Assembly: GCF_963666665.1 (NCBI RefSeq)
Contig: NZ_OY762999.1
Coordinates: forward strand, 2,237,501 to 2,301,500
Direction of reading: 5' to 3'
Length of the DNA stretch: 64,000 nt
Origin: Maridesulfovibrio sp.
Lineage (GTDB): Bacteria > Desulfobacterota > Desulfovibrionia > Desulfovibrionales > Desulfovibrionaceae
Shown: positions 45,434 through 53,263 of the stretch, piece after piece
Layout: every line of letters starts with the position of its first letter
How positions within the stretch are numbered: position 1 is the first letter of the stretch
Made by a program: the position numbers and the translations under genes
The notes under the pieces: generated by a model
What the model was told of the DNA's origin: nothing
The model's input: the letters and a program-made list of their open reading frames with translations, nothing else
The model's database searches: none

Positions 45434-45502
45434 TCTTTACTTCCTCCAATTCATGCACGGCCCCGGACATCAATCCGCCTGAGACCACTTTCAAACCTAA
45501 AT

Positions 45503-45518
45503 TGCAAATCGCGTACCG
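45503..45518 (-). promoter_or_regulatory. Sigma-54-type promoter for flgJ-flgN-flgK-flgL
   Basis: On the minus strand CGGTACGCGATTTGCA: GG and GC elements with exactly ten bases between them (GG at 45517-45516, GC at 45505-45504). About 70 bases upstream of the flgJ start and beyond the flgI terminator. Confidence 0.6.
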
Positions 45519-45630
45519 TATCAGCTCACCCCTCTATTCATCAGCACTTAGACCCCATTCACGATCTCAAATCCTGCATTTATCCCTGAACGGTCAAGAG
45601 TTTGACCGGGGCTCTTTCAGATCGAAAACA

Positions 45631-45664
45631 AGAAAAGCCCGGCAGTAGCCTGCCGGGCTTTTCT
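45631..45664 (-). terminator. Intrinsic terminator after flgI
   Basis: Twelve-bp stem AAAAGCCCGGCA (45633-45644) / TGCCGGGCTTTT (45651-45662), ends the flgF-to-flgI operon. Confidence 0.9.
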
Positions 45665-45695
45665 TGAATTTATTGTATCTACTGAATTTTACTAT

Positions 45696-46829
45696 TTAGA
45701 TCACTTCCAGCTCTGCATGCAGGGCTCCGGCAACCTTCATTGTTCTCAGGATGGATATAAGGTCACGCGGTGTTGCACCTATGGCATTCAGACCGTCAAC
45801 CAGTTCCTGCAGAGTTGCACCTTCAACAAGCATCAGCCTGTTGTTGTCTTCTTCGACCTGAAGATCAGTCTCAGGAGTTGCCACAGTCTCAGCTCCTTCA
45901 GGTGCAAAGGGACCGGGCTGGCTTACGTCCGCACCTTCCGCAATGACAACTTGCAGGTTTCCGTGAGCAATGGCGACCTTGGTCAGGCGGACATTACGTC
46001 CCAGAACAACCGTTCCGGTCTTTTCATCAACCACGACCTTGGCTTTGGTATCGGGTGCGATTTCAAGATTTTCAAGGGCAGCCATGAGCGGAACCATGTT
46101 GCCCCGAAATTGTTCGGGAATAGCGAGATCAACGGTGGAAGCATCAACAGCATTGGCATAGGAACCGCCGACAACGCCGTTAATCCTCTTCACTACCTGC
46201 ATCGTTGTACCGAAATCGGAAACACCGAGGTTAATGGTAATTTTCCGCTGACGATTGAAATCAAAAGGTACTGAACGTTCGATCGTTGCCCCGGAAGGAA
46301 TGCGGGCCACGGTAACAACGTTCTTGGATGCAGTCGCAGCTTCGCCGCTTGCGGAGAAACCACCTACTGTCAAGGCCCCTTGTGCAAGGGCGTAAACCTT
46401 ACCGTCAATACCTTTTAGAGGAGTCAGCAAAAGCACGCCGCCGAAGAGAGACTTACTGTCCCCGATAGAGGAAACAGTAACATCTATCGGTGCACCGGGC
46501 TTTGCGGAAACAGGCATCTTGGCGGTAACCATTACTGCGGCAACGTTCTTGGGCTTGATTGTAGAACGGTCAACCTGAACACCCATTTTTTCCAGCATGT
46601 TGATCATGGAGGTGATTGTAAATGCGGAGTTGGTTCCGTCGCCCGTTCCCGAGAGACCTACAACCAGACCGTAACCGACCAGATCGTTATCACGTACGCC
46701 GCTGAAGGAGGAAATATCCTTCAACCTGACCGCTTCTGCGGACTGGGCGCTCATGAGTACGATGAACAGGAGCAATACGACTGCCGCAAGCCCTGCTGTC
46801 ATTCTGTTCATCCTGTTAGCGAATTTCAT
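45696..46829 (-). CDS. flgI: Flagellar P-ring protein FlgI
   Basis: A 377-residue FlgI with a signal peptide (cleaved after SAEA) and the mature start VRLKDISSFSGVRDNDLVGYGLV. Family marks include GTGDGTNSAFT and the C-terminal LQELVDGLNAIGATPRDLI. It forms the periplasmic P ring around the rod. ATG 46829 is chosen: the upstream in-frame ATG 46841 overlaps the GGAGGGAAGG ribosome site. Confidence 0.97.
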   Translation of the reverse strand: MKFANRMNRMTAGLAAVVLLLFIVLMSAQSAEAVRLKDISSFSGVRDNDLVGYGLVVGLSGTGDGTNSAFTITSMINMLEKMGVQVDRSTIKPKNVAAVMVTAKMPVSAKPGAPIDVTVSSIGDSKSLFGGVLLLTPLKGIDGKVYALAQGALTVGGFSASGEAATASKNVVTVARIPSGATIERSVPFDFNRQRKITINLGVSDFGTTMQVVKRINGVVGGSYANAVDASTVDLAIPEQFRGNMVPLMAALENLEIAPDTKAKVVVDEKTGTVVLGRNVRLTKVAIAHGNLQVVIAEGADVSQPGPFAPEGAETVATPETDLQVEEDNNRLMLVEGATLQELVDGLNAIGATPRDLISILRTMKVAGALHAELEVI

Positions 46830-46885
46830 CCTTCCCTCCATTGATCACTGTAACTCTTATAAAACCTTATTAACATACCCTGACA

Positions 46886-47584
46886 CTAGAAGGGCCATAC
46901 ATTATCAAGAATTCTGGAAAGCCAGCCTGGTCTCTGCTTATCAGCAAGAATGCCCCGACCATAAACTTCGATGTGGGCATCTGCCAGATAATTGGATGCC
47001 ACGGTATTGCTGGGACCGATGTCGCGATGGCGCAACAGCCCGCGCACAACCAGCACCTGAGTTTCATCATTAATGCGCACCTGACGCGCACCTTCCACCT
47101 GCATGACGTTGCCGGGAAGAATCCGAACTACCCTGCAGGCGACAGATGCGGTGAGAGTTGATTCGTTCTTGGTCTCACCGGTACTCTTGAACTTGTTTGA
47201 AGTGGCAGAACCGATCAGCGGTGTATCACCGGCACCGCCTTTCATATTGAAAGGATCAACCGCAGTGGCAATACCTGCACTAAAATTTGTAACAGCAAGG
47301 CTGGTATCATTTGTCTTCTCTGCCTTAGAGTCTGAAGTATGCTTACCCTTGCTTGTCTCGGAAACAGTTACTACCACGATGTCACCTATTCGTCTGGCCC
47401 TGTTATCATCAAAAAGATATTCCGAATCAGATGCAGCAAACAGCGAACCGGGGTTATTCATAGGTTCGGGTTCATACTGGGCGGGGGGAGTCATAACCGG
47501 CATGGGTGTCGGAGCCTGCTTGGCAGGGGAGCACCCCGCACAAACAGCTAAAAGAAGCATCGTTGCCAGTGTTGTTTTTTTCAT
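46886..47584 (-). CDS. flgH: Flagellar L-ring lipoprotein FlgH
   Basis: A 232-residue FlgH. The signal peptide ends in AVCAGC, a lipobox in which Cys occupies the -3 site instead of the usual Leu. The mature protein has SLFAASDSEYLFDDNRARRIGD and GDIVVVTVSET, both family marks. It forms the outer-membrane L ring. GGAGG lies upstream of the ATG; flgA is 21 bases before it. Confidence 0.95.
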   Translation of the reverse strand: MKKTTLATMLLLAVCAGCSPAKQAPTPMPVMTPPAQYEPEPMNNPGSLFAASDSEYLFDDNRARRIGDIVVVTVSETSKGKHTSDSKAEKTNDTSLAVTNFSAGIATAVDPFNMKGGAGDTPLIGSATSNKFKSTGETKNESTLTASVACRVVRILPGNVMQVEGARQVRINDETQVLVVRGLLRHRDIGPSNTVASNYLADAHIEVYGRGILADKQRPGWLSRILDNVWPF

Positions 47585-47605
47585 TTTATTATTTCCTCCG
47601 CTTAA

Positions 47606-48610
47606 TTACTGAACCTGAACGGTTTGGGCGTTGATGACTGTCGCAACAACCTTACGTTTACTTTGCAAATTACGTACCGTGATATTCTGACCAACACCGG
47701 CGTCCTCAAGGGCTTCCACCGGAACGGTAAGCTTCAAATTTTTGCCTCTGAACAGCAGGGTAACCTTGTCCCCCCTGGCGATAACCGGAGCCGGTTCAAT
47801 TGATGAACGCATGATGGGCTGTCCGGTTCCCACCGGAACTTTGACCCGCCATGGCCCGCCTTTACCATCCCAAACCTGATTACCCAAGTGAGCCATATTC
47901 TTGCTCTGCCAGGTAATAAGGTCAGGCGTGACCAATTCCTTACGGTTAATGGGGCGAACAGGACATGGAACCGGCTTCCAAAGATCCACAAACAGGGATC
48001 CGGCCAATCGACGTAAAACCTTTCCGTCCACGCTGACTACTTCCATTCTGAAACTGTTGCTTCCCGGTTCAAGGGCCCGGGGGATATGGACCCTCAAACT
48101 GTCCATGGAATCTTTAAAGAACAGATAGGGAGGCAACTTGAATTCCCTGAACTTGTAATCCCCACCCATAGTTTCAGCCTGTGGGGTCAAGACTTTGACA
48201 ACTGCCCTCTGCAATTGTTCCTGCGACATCACCTTGCCGCCGGACTGCATGGTCAGAGTTGACGGGATAATACAATTGCGAACCAGCTCACCAAGATAAT
48301 GCTGCAGAATCACGCGCAGCTTATTTCGATTCACCCTGACAGGCTTGCGGCCACGGGCCGGGGCATTCCAAAGCTCTACCTCGGAAAGGTCTGCTTTGGT
48401 CCGCGCAGGGAGATCACCGTAAAAATCGGCGATATCACCAAGAGTAACCCTTGGACCATTAACCACTGCGGCAGACTTGATCCTGATCCGCCAGTCGGTG
48501 TTTTCCTTTGAAGCTGTTGCAGGGTCGGCCGCAAAAGAAGCCAACAGCGCAGCAAGCATAAGCATCAATGCACCCTTGCGAAACATGTTGATAAAACCTG
48601 CCTTAGTCAT
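47606..48610 (-). CDS. flgA: Flagellar P-ring chaperone FlgA
   Basis: A 334-residue FlgA with signal peptide (about residues 1-30) and C-terminal SAF/CBM-like domains, where GTGQPIMRSSIEPAPVI and GQNITVRNLQSKRKVVA are visible. It chaperones FlgI in the periplasm. Longer than the enteric protein because of an N-terminal domain (35-150). It lies 27 bases after flgG. Confidence 0.92.
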   Translation of the reverse strand: MTKAGFINMFRKGALMLMLAALLASFAADPATASKENTDWRIRIKSAAVVNGPRVTLGDIADFYGDLPARTKADLSEVELWNAPARGRKPVRVNRNKLRVILQHYLGELVRNCIIPSTLTMQSGGKVMSQEQLQRAVVKVLTPQAETMGGDYKFREFKLPPYLFFKDSMDSLRVHIPRALEPGSNSFRMEVVSVDGKVLRRLAGSLFVDLWKPVPCPVRPINRKELVTPDLITWQSKNMAHLGNQVWDGKGGPWRVKVPVGTGQPIMRSSIEPAPVIARGDKVTLLFRGKNLKLTVPVEALEDAGVGQNITVRNLQSKRKVVATVINAQTVQVQ

Positions 48611-48637
48611 AATAAAACCCGTCCTGTCAGTTAGTTA

Positions 48638-49420
48638 CTATCGCTTAACGTTAATTGCTGTCTGGAGCATGGAGTCGGAAGTAGTGATGGCCTTGGAGTT
48701 GGTCTCGTAAGCCCTCTGACCGACAATAAGTCCGACCATTTCATCAACCAGTTCCACGTTGGAGCCTTCAAGATATCCCTGAGCAAGAGTACCGAAATTA
48801 TCTTCGCCCGGAGTACCCTGAATGGCTGCACCGGAAGCTTCAGTGGGAACGTAGAGGTTTTTACCTACAGCATTCAGACCGGCTTCGTTGATGAAGTCAT
48901 AAATTGTGATATCTGCGCTTGAAAGTTCAGTTCCGTTTTTATCCACTGCAGCAATGTGGCCGTCTTCGGAAACAACTACGTTTACAGCCTCGGTCGGCAC
49001 TGTGAATTCAGGCTGAAGCGGATAACCGTTTGAGGTAACCAGACGCCCATCACTGTCGAGCTTGAATGCACCAGCACGGGTGTAGGCTTCTTCACCATTA
49101 CGGTCTACGAGAAAAAAACCGTTACCTTCAATGGCGATATCAAGAGGGTTACCGGTACTTTCGAAAGACCCCTGACTGAAGAATTTGTGAATGCTGACCT
49201 CTTTTACACCCATGCCGATCTGCATACCTGTGGGCAGTCTGTTACCGCCTTCGGTCTCAGAACCCGCAATTCGCATGGTCTGGTACATGAGATCTTCGAA
49301 CTCCACCCTGCTCTTTTTGAACCCCTGAGTGTTCACATTGGCAAGGTTGTTGGAAAGAACATCGATGTGAGTCTGCTGGGCAACCATACCTGTGGCCGCC
49401 GTCCAGAGTGAACGCATCAT
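48638..49420 (-). CDS. flgG: Flagellar distal-rod protein FlgG
   Basis: A 260-residue rod protein with the conserved N-terminal LWTAATGMVAQQTHIDVLSNNLANVNTQGF (family motif spans residues 4-37) and C-terminal NVELVDEMVGLIVGQRAYE. It builds the distal rod. Starts at one of two adjacent ATGs. FlgF lies upstream by 26 bases, and flgA follows. Confidence 0.97.
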   Translation of the reverse strand: MMRSLWTAATGMVAQQTHIDVLSNNLANVNTQGFKKSRVEFEDLMYQTMRIAGSETEGGNRLPTGMQIGMGVKEVSIHKFFSQGSFESTGNPLDIAIEGNGFFLVDRNGEEAYTRAGAFKLDSDGRLVTSNGYPLQPEFTVPTEAVNVVVSEDGHIAAVDKNGTELSSADITIYDFINEAGLNAVGKNLYVPTEASGAAIQGTPGEDNFGTLAQGYLEGSNVELVDEMVGLIVGQRAYETNSKAITTSDSMLQTAINVKR

Positions 49421-49445
49421 AACTATATCCCCCTGTTTTAATTAA

Positions 49446-50213
49446 TTACATTGCTGCCCGACCAACCTGCTGAATGACCTTCTGGTCAAGCTGGTCTGTG
49501 GTGGTAATCATTTTCTGATACATTTCAAAGCTGCGCTGGCATTCAATCATCGCAACCATTTCATTGACGACTTCGACATTTGATTTTTCAATGTATCCCT
49601 GCGCAACTTCACCTTCTGCGGGTATTTCTCCACCTTCATTAACAAAGAGGTTTTCTCCCTGCTTCTTAAGGGTGCGCGGATCTGCAGGCTGGACAAAATC
49701 GAGCCTGCCGACTTCTTGACCATCAGCGTAGATCACTCCTTCGCCATCAACGGCTACTCTGGAACGAGGAGGAAGGTTGACCTCTCCGCCATTGGCCATA
49801 ACCGGATAACCCTGCTCAGTAACAAGGGTTCCTTCGGATGAAAGGGTAAAAACACCGTTTCTTGTAAGGAGAGTTTCGCCGTTCTTCTGAACCTTGAAGA
49901 AACCGTCCCCGCGGATAGCGAGATCGAGCGGATTGCCTGTTTTCTGGAAAGAGCCCTGCGACATGTCGATCACTTCTTCTGAGAGTCTGGGACGGGCCAT
50001 AACTTTTGCTTCCGGAAGCAGGTCTTTATCCCTGAGGTATGGCTTGGCGTCAGCCACATAATCATGGGCGAACTTGATAAACGTGTCCTGAAAAGCACAG
50101 TTGTCACGTTTAAAACCGGTAGTATTGACGTTCGCCAAATTATTGGCGCTGATATCAATCCTGTGTTCGTTGGACATGGCCCCGAATAGGGCACTGAAAA
50201 TACTGGATCGCAT
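49446..50213 (-). CDS. flgF: Flagellar proximal-rod protein FlgF
   Basis: A 255-residue rod protein with ISANNLANVNTTGFKRDN and SNVEVVNEMVAMIECQRSFE. Because FlgF and FlgG resemble each other, the assignment uses its shorter length and place before flgG. ATG 50213 follows AGGAG; the longer frame to 50315 runs across a sigma-54-type promoter. First gene of flgF-G-A-H-I. Confidence 0.93.
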   Translation of the reverse strand: MRSSIFSALFGAMSNEHRIDISANNLANVNTTGFKRDNCAFQDTFIKFAHDYVADAKPYLRDKDLLPEAKVMARPRLSEEVIDMSQGSFQKTGNPLDLAIRGDGFFKVQKNGETLLTRNGVFTLSSEGTLVTEQGYPVMANGGEVNLPPRSRVAVDGEGVIYADGQEVGRLDFVQPADPRTLKKQGENLFVNEGGEIPAEGEVAQGYIEKSNVEVVNEMVAMIECQRSFEMYQKMITTTDQLDQKVIQQVGRAAM

Positions 50214-50265
50214 GTCTTTTCTCCTGAAAGAGGATTTACTCCGCATTAGTTGCTGCACAGAACAA

Positions 50266-50282
50266 AGCAAAGTACATGCCAA
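50266..50282 (-). promoter_or_regulatory. Sigma-54-type promoter for flgF-flgG-flgA-flgH-flgI
   Basis: Minus strand TTGGCATGTACTTTGCT: GG (50280-50279) and GC (50268-50267) separated by ten bases, close to the consensus TGGCACG-N4-TTGCT. It lies about 55 bases before the flgF ATG. Confidence 0.7.
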
Positions 50283-50292
50283 AAGACATGAA

Positions 50293-50330
50293 ACAAAAAA
50301 ATCCCGGCCAAGCATACACTTGACCGGGAC
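50293..50330 (-). terminator. Terminator of the orphan 90-residue gene
   Basis: Eleven-bp stem with one mismatch (50302-50312 with 50319-50329) followed on the minus strand by T7. Confidence 0.85.
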
Positions 50331-50353
50331 AGATTCAATCAGTCGGAGGATTA

Positions 50354-50626
50354 TCAGGCTGAGAGATGGACCACTACGCCGACCCTTAATTCGGGAACTA
50401 CACCTTGGGTAGCATCAGGACTGAGGTAGCCCATAGTTGCGTCTTCAGCTTCAAAAGCAATTGTAGCATCAAGACTGCGTACACCTTGTGTGGCCGGGGT
50501 TATGACCACATGTCCTGCCGGACCGGGTACGGTGGAGCCAGCCGGACCGGCACTAAAGGTAGCAGCCGGCGCTGCCTGCACGTGCCCTGCGGGCCCTGCA
50601 ACGATATTGTCAGTAAGTACCGGCAT
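50354..50626 (-). CDS. Small repeat-bearing protein of unknown function
   Basis: A 90-residue Ala/Gly/Pro/Val-rich protein with internal repeats: AGPAGHV at residue 11, AGPAGST at 27, PGPAGHV at 35 and ATQGV at both 45 and 72. No Cys, no charged clusters, no signal peptide or obvious membrane segment. It looks real because AGGA precedes the ATG and a terminator follows 23 bases after the stop. It matches no family I recognise; collagen-like and adhesive repeat proteins share the composition but not the register. Confidence 0.6.
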   Translation of the reverse strand: MPVLTDNIVAGPAGHVQAAPAATFSAGPAGSTVPGPAGHVVITPATQGVRSLDATIAFEAEDATMGYLSPDATQGVVPELRVGVVVHLSA

Positions 50627-50833
50627 TTTTTCTATCCTGTTTAATATTCTGTTCCGTATAATTAAATAATAAATCCATAATACGGTAAGTCAAATCTAAC
50701 TATATGAAACGCTAAAGTCAAAGGATAACGGGTTGCAGCTACTATAATATAATGATACTCATCAACAGACCTGCAACCGGGGCAAGTCCCATCCCCACTT
50801 ATTTGTTCCTCACCTCAAACACTCATTCAGGAC
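50627..50833. other. Intergenic stretch upstream of the leader RNA
   Basis: AT-rich and without a plausible gene. It holds a GGTTGCAG (50731) / CTGCAACC (50771) inverted repeat described separately and an AT-rich stretch (50636-50700) that may contain the promoter of the small orphan gene. Nothing else was recognised. Confidence 0.4.
50731..50778. repeat. Inverted repeat GGTTGCAG / CTGCAACC
   Basis: Eight-base arms 32 bases apart with an AT-rich centre containing TATAATATAATGATA. It may be an operator pair around a promoter or a hairpin. Confidence 0.35.
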
Positions 50834-50862
50834 TTGACATTGATTCGGGTTACGCCTAAGTT
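50834..50862 (+). promoter_or_regulatory. Sigma-70-type promoter candidate before rimP
   Basis: TTGACA at 50834-50839, then 17 bases and TAAGTT (50857-50862). The -35 is exact, the -10 is partial. Confidence 0.45.
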
Positions 50863-50868
50863 GCTGAA

Positions 50869-51022
50869 CTCGGTGCGGGTGTATCTCAGTGTTCCCAACG
50901 GGCATACATCTAGACTTTTGAAGTTTCAGGCAAACCTCATACATTCGCATCAGCCTCAATTTTTCAACCTTTCGTTGGGTTAAGATGCTGAGGTGGGCCT
51001 TCTTCAGGTCCACTTTTTTTTA
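50869..51022 (+). ncRNA. Structured leader RNA or small RNA upstream of rimP
   Basis: A roughly 150-base region with a long-range closing stem: CTCAG (50885-50889) with CTGAG (50988-50992), and CCCAACG (50894-50900) with CGTTGGG (50973-50979). Inside are smaller hairpins (ACTT/AAGT around 50913, AGG/CCT). It ends in the terminator at 50993-51021. Such a layout upstream of rimP-nusA-infB suggests attenuation, or an independent small RNA. Drawn by eye; its Rfam family, if any, is not known to me. Confidence 0.5.
50992..51022 (+). terminator. Intrinsic terminator / attenuator before rimP
   Basis: Seven-bp stem GTGGGCC / GGTCCAC (one G-U) with loop TTCTTCA, followed by eight T. It lies 38 bases before the rimP GTG, so transcription must read through it or restart. 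Confidence 0.8.
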
Positions 51023-51059
51023 TTTTGTCCGCCTGAAAACCAGATGCACGGGGTAAGTC

Positions 51060-51527
51060 GTGGAACAGGGCTCATTAGCCAAAAAAGTAAGCCAGTTCGT
51101 GGAGCCGACCATTGAATCAATGGGGCTGACCCTCTGGGGAGTGGAAGTAACTTCCGCCAACCGTCCGGCTGTCATCATCTATATCGACAGCGAAGATGGC
51201 GTAAGTATTGATCAGTGCGCAGAAGTAAGCAGGGATGTAGGTCTCATGCTTGAAGTTGAAGAAGTAATCGACAGCGCATATGTTCTGGAAGTTTCCTCAC
51301 CCGGACTGGAAAGAAAATTTTTCAAACCGGAGCAGATGTCCTCCTATGTAGGAAGAAAAATGGACATCGCCCTTGTCTTCTCCATCGAAGGCCGCAAGAA
51401 ATTCAGAGGCCTCCTTCAGGAAACTGACGAGGAAGGTATCCAGATCAAACTGGAAGACCAGGAAGATCCCATTAAAATTGAATGGGATAGAATAAAGAAA
51501 GCAAAACTCATCCACGAGTTTAAATAA
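51060..51527 (+). CDS. rimP: Ribosome maturation factor RimP
   Basis: A 155-residue protein with N-terminal alpha/beta domain and C-terminal SH3-like domain: LWGVEVTSANRPAVIIYID and YVLEVSSPGLERKF. It helps assemble the 30S subunit. The GTG start follows a GGGGT site. First gene of the translation/RNA operon. Confidence 0.95.
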   Translation: MEQGSLAKKVSQFVEPTIESMGLTLWGVEVTSANRPAVIIYIDSEDGVSIDQCAEVSRDVGLMLEVEEVIDSAYVLEVSSPGLERKFFKPEQMSSYVGRKMDIALVFSIEGRKKFRGLLQETDEEGIQIKLEDQEDPIKIEWDRIKKAKLIHEFK

Positions 51528-51601
51528 ATTAATAAGGCAGTCATTCGGCTAGTCGGCACAGATCATGTGTCATGGAAATTGTGCCGAAGCGGAGGAGCGA
51601 T

Positions 51602-52972
51602 ATGGGTTCTGAACTCAAAAAAGCGATTGACCAGATCAGCAAGGACCGTGGGATCGACAGAGACCTGCTCATCGATACCCTTGAAGAAGCGGTGCGTTCA
51701 TCTGTGGCCCGCAAATATGGCGACGCCATGGATATCGAAGTCAACTTCAATGAAGATGCCGGCGAAATCGAAGTCTACCAGTTCAAGGTAGTTGCTGCGG
51801 AAGTTGAAGACGAAATCAGCGAGATCACACTCGAAGAAGCAAAAGAACACGATCCCAACGTGCAGATCGACGATGAAATGGGTTTCAAACTCAAAGTCGA
51901 AGATCTGGGCAGGATCGCAGCACAATCCGCAAAGCAGGTTATTATCCAGCGTATGCGTGATGCAGAGCAGGAAATCATCTACGATGAATTCAAAAACCGC
52001 ATGCATGAAATTGTCAGCGGTATCATTCAGCGCCGCGACCGTAGCGGTTGGATTATCAACCTCGGCCGCACCGAAGCGGTACTGCCCAAGGGCGAACAGA
52101 TCCCCCGCGAAAGATACAAACGCGGTGACAGGGTTCAAGCTTTCATCATTGATGTTCAGAAAGAATCCCGTGGTCCCCAGATAACTGTTTCCCGCTCCCA
52201 TCCTGACTACATGACCGCACTTTTCAAAAGGGAAGTTCCCGAAGTTGACGATGCAACCGTTAAAATCATGGGCGTTGCCCGTGATCCGGGACTGCGCGCC
52301 AAAGTTGCTGTTAACTCCCTTGACCGCGATGTTGATCCTGTAGGCGCATGCGTCGGTATCCGCGGCTCCCGCATCCAGAACATTGTTCAGGAACTGCGCG
52401 GTGAACGTATTGATATCGTTGTCTGGAGCCAGGACATCGCAATGTATGCCCAGAACGCTCTCTCCCCTGCTGTAATCACCAGAATTGCTGTGGACGAAGA
52501 TGAGAAAACCCTTGAAGTGGTTGTTCCCGATGACCAGCTTACCGTAGCTATCGGCCGCAAGGGACAGAACGTAAAGCTTGCTTCCAGACTTCTGGGTTGG
52601 AAGATTGATGTCTTCACAGAAAGCCGCTACGGCGAAATGAACGCCGCAAGCAAGGGCCTTGACCAGTTGGCAAGTGTTGCTGAAATTCCGGTTGATAACT
52701 TCCTCTCCGCAGGATTTGAAACCGTCAGCCAGGTTGCCAATGCTTCCGAGGAAATTCTCATGTCCATTTCCGGCATGACTCCTTCCAAGGTATCGGACAT
52801 GAAGTCCGCAATCATGCTGCTGGGCATCGGTGACGCTGAAGATGCTGTGATAGAGACTGAAACCGAAGCCACTGCTGAAGCGGAAGCTCAGGTCGAAGAA
52901 ACTACACAGGCGGAAGATGCGGTTGAAGAAACCGCCGGCGAAGAATCCGAAGAACAGGAATCTAAGGAATAA
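51602..52972 (+). CDS. nusA: Transcription termination/antitermination factor NusA
   Basis: A 456-residue NusA: an N-terminal RNA polymerase-binding domain (1-125), S1 domain (about 130-200, with VSGIIQRRDRSGWIINLG), and two KH domains (about 210-340; GVRG-like CVGIRGSRIQN and VAIGRKGQNVKLA). Residues 350-410 hold one helix-hairpin-helix-like acidic repeat, and the tail is Glu/Ala/Thr-rich. ATG 51602 is used: GGAGGAG precedes it, and the longer start at 51572 does not have one. Confidence 0.96.
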   Translation: MGSELKKAIDQISKDRGIDRDLLIDTLEEAVRSSVARKYGDAMDIEVNFNEDAGEIEVYQFKVVAAEVEDEISEITLEEAKEHDPNVQIDDEMGFKLKVEDLGRIAAQSAKQVIIQRMRDAEQEIIYDEFKNRMHEIVSGIIQRRDRSGWIINLGRTEAVLPKGEQIPRERYKRGDRVQAFIIDVQKESRGPQITVSRSHPDYMTALFKREVPEVDDATVKIMGVARDPGLRAKVAVNSLDRDVDPVGACVGIRGSRIQNIVQELRGERIDIVVWSQDIAMYAQNALSPAVITRIAVDEDEKTLEVVVPDDQLTVAIGRKGQNVKLASRLLGWKIDVFTESRYGEMNAASKGLDQLASVAEIPVDNFLSAGFETVSQVANASEEILMSISGMTPSKVSDMKSAIMLLGIGDAEDAVIETETEATAEAEAQVEETTQAEDAVEETAGEESEEQESKE

Positions 52973-52976
52973 TAAA

Positions 52977-52996
52977 CTCCGGGGGCAACCCCGGAG
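52977..52996 (+). other. Intercistronic hairpin with GCAA tetraloop
   Basis: CTCCGGGG-GCAA-CCCCGGAG, an eight-bp stem with a GNRA loop between nusA and ylxR. No T-run follows, so it is probably an mRNA-stability or processing element. Confidence 0.6.
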
Positions 52997-53011
52997 ATTC
53001 AATAAAGGCAG

Positions 53012-53257
53012 TTGTATTTGACCGGAAAGGACAGCACAGAAAAACATGAACCGACAAGGTCATGTGTCATTTGCAGGCAGCGTTTTGCCAAAGAAGAACT
53101 GTTCAGGTTCGTTGTGGGCAAGGGGGCTTCCGACAGCGAGCTTATTCCGGATGAGAAAAAGGTAATGCAGGGCCGAGGCTACTACGTCTGCGGCAATGAC
53201 AAATGCCTTGAAAGATTTAAATTTTTTCGGCCACGGAAGAAGAACTTCAGGGGGTAG
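53012..53257 (+). CDS. YlxR-family nucleic-acid-binding protein
   Basis: An 81-residue YlxR (DUF448) protein: RSCVICRQRFAKEELFRFVV and RGYYVCGNDKCLERF are family marks, including Cys pairs that may bind metal. It sits between nusA and infB, the family's standard position. It has no ATG before the conserved region; TTG 53012 or TTG 53018 must start it. It stops six bases before infB. Confidence 0.92.
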   Translation: MYLTGKDSTEKHEPTRSCVICRQRFAKEELFRFVVGKGASDSELIPDEKKVMQGRGYYVCGNDKCLERFKFFRPRKKNFRG

Positions 53258-53263
53258 AACCAT

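Noticed and set aside
51698..53047. 449-codon minus-strand frame opposite nusA
   Set aside because: Antisense to a conserved gene; composition is what its complement predicts.
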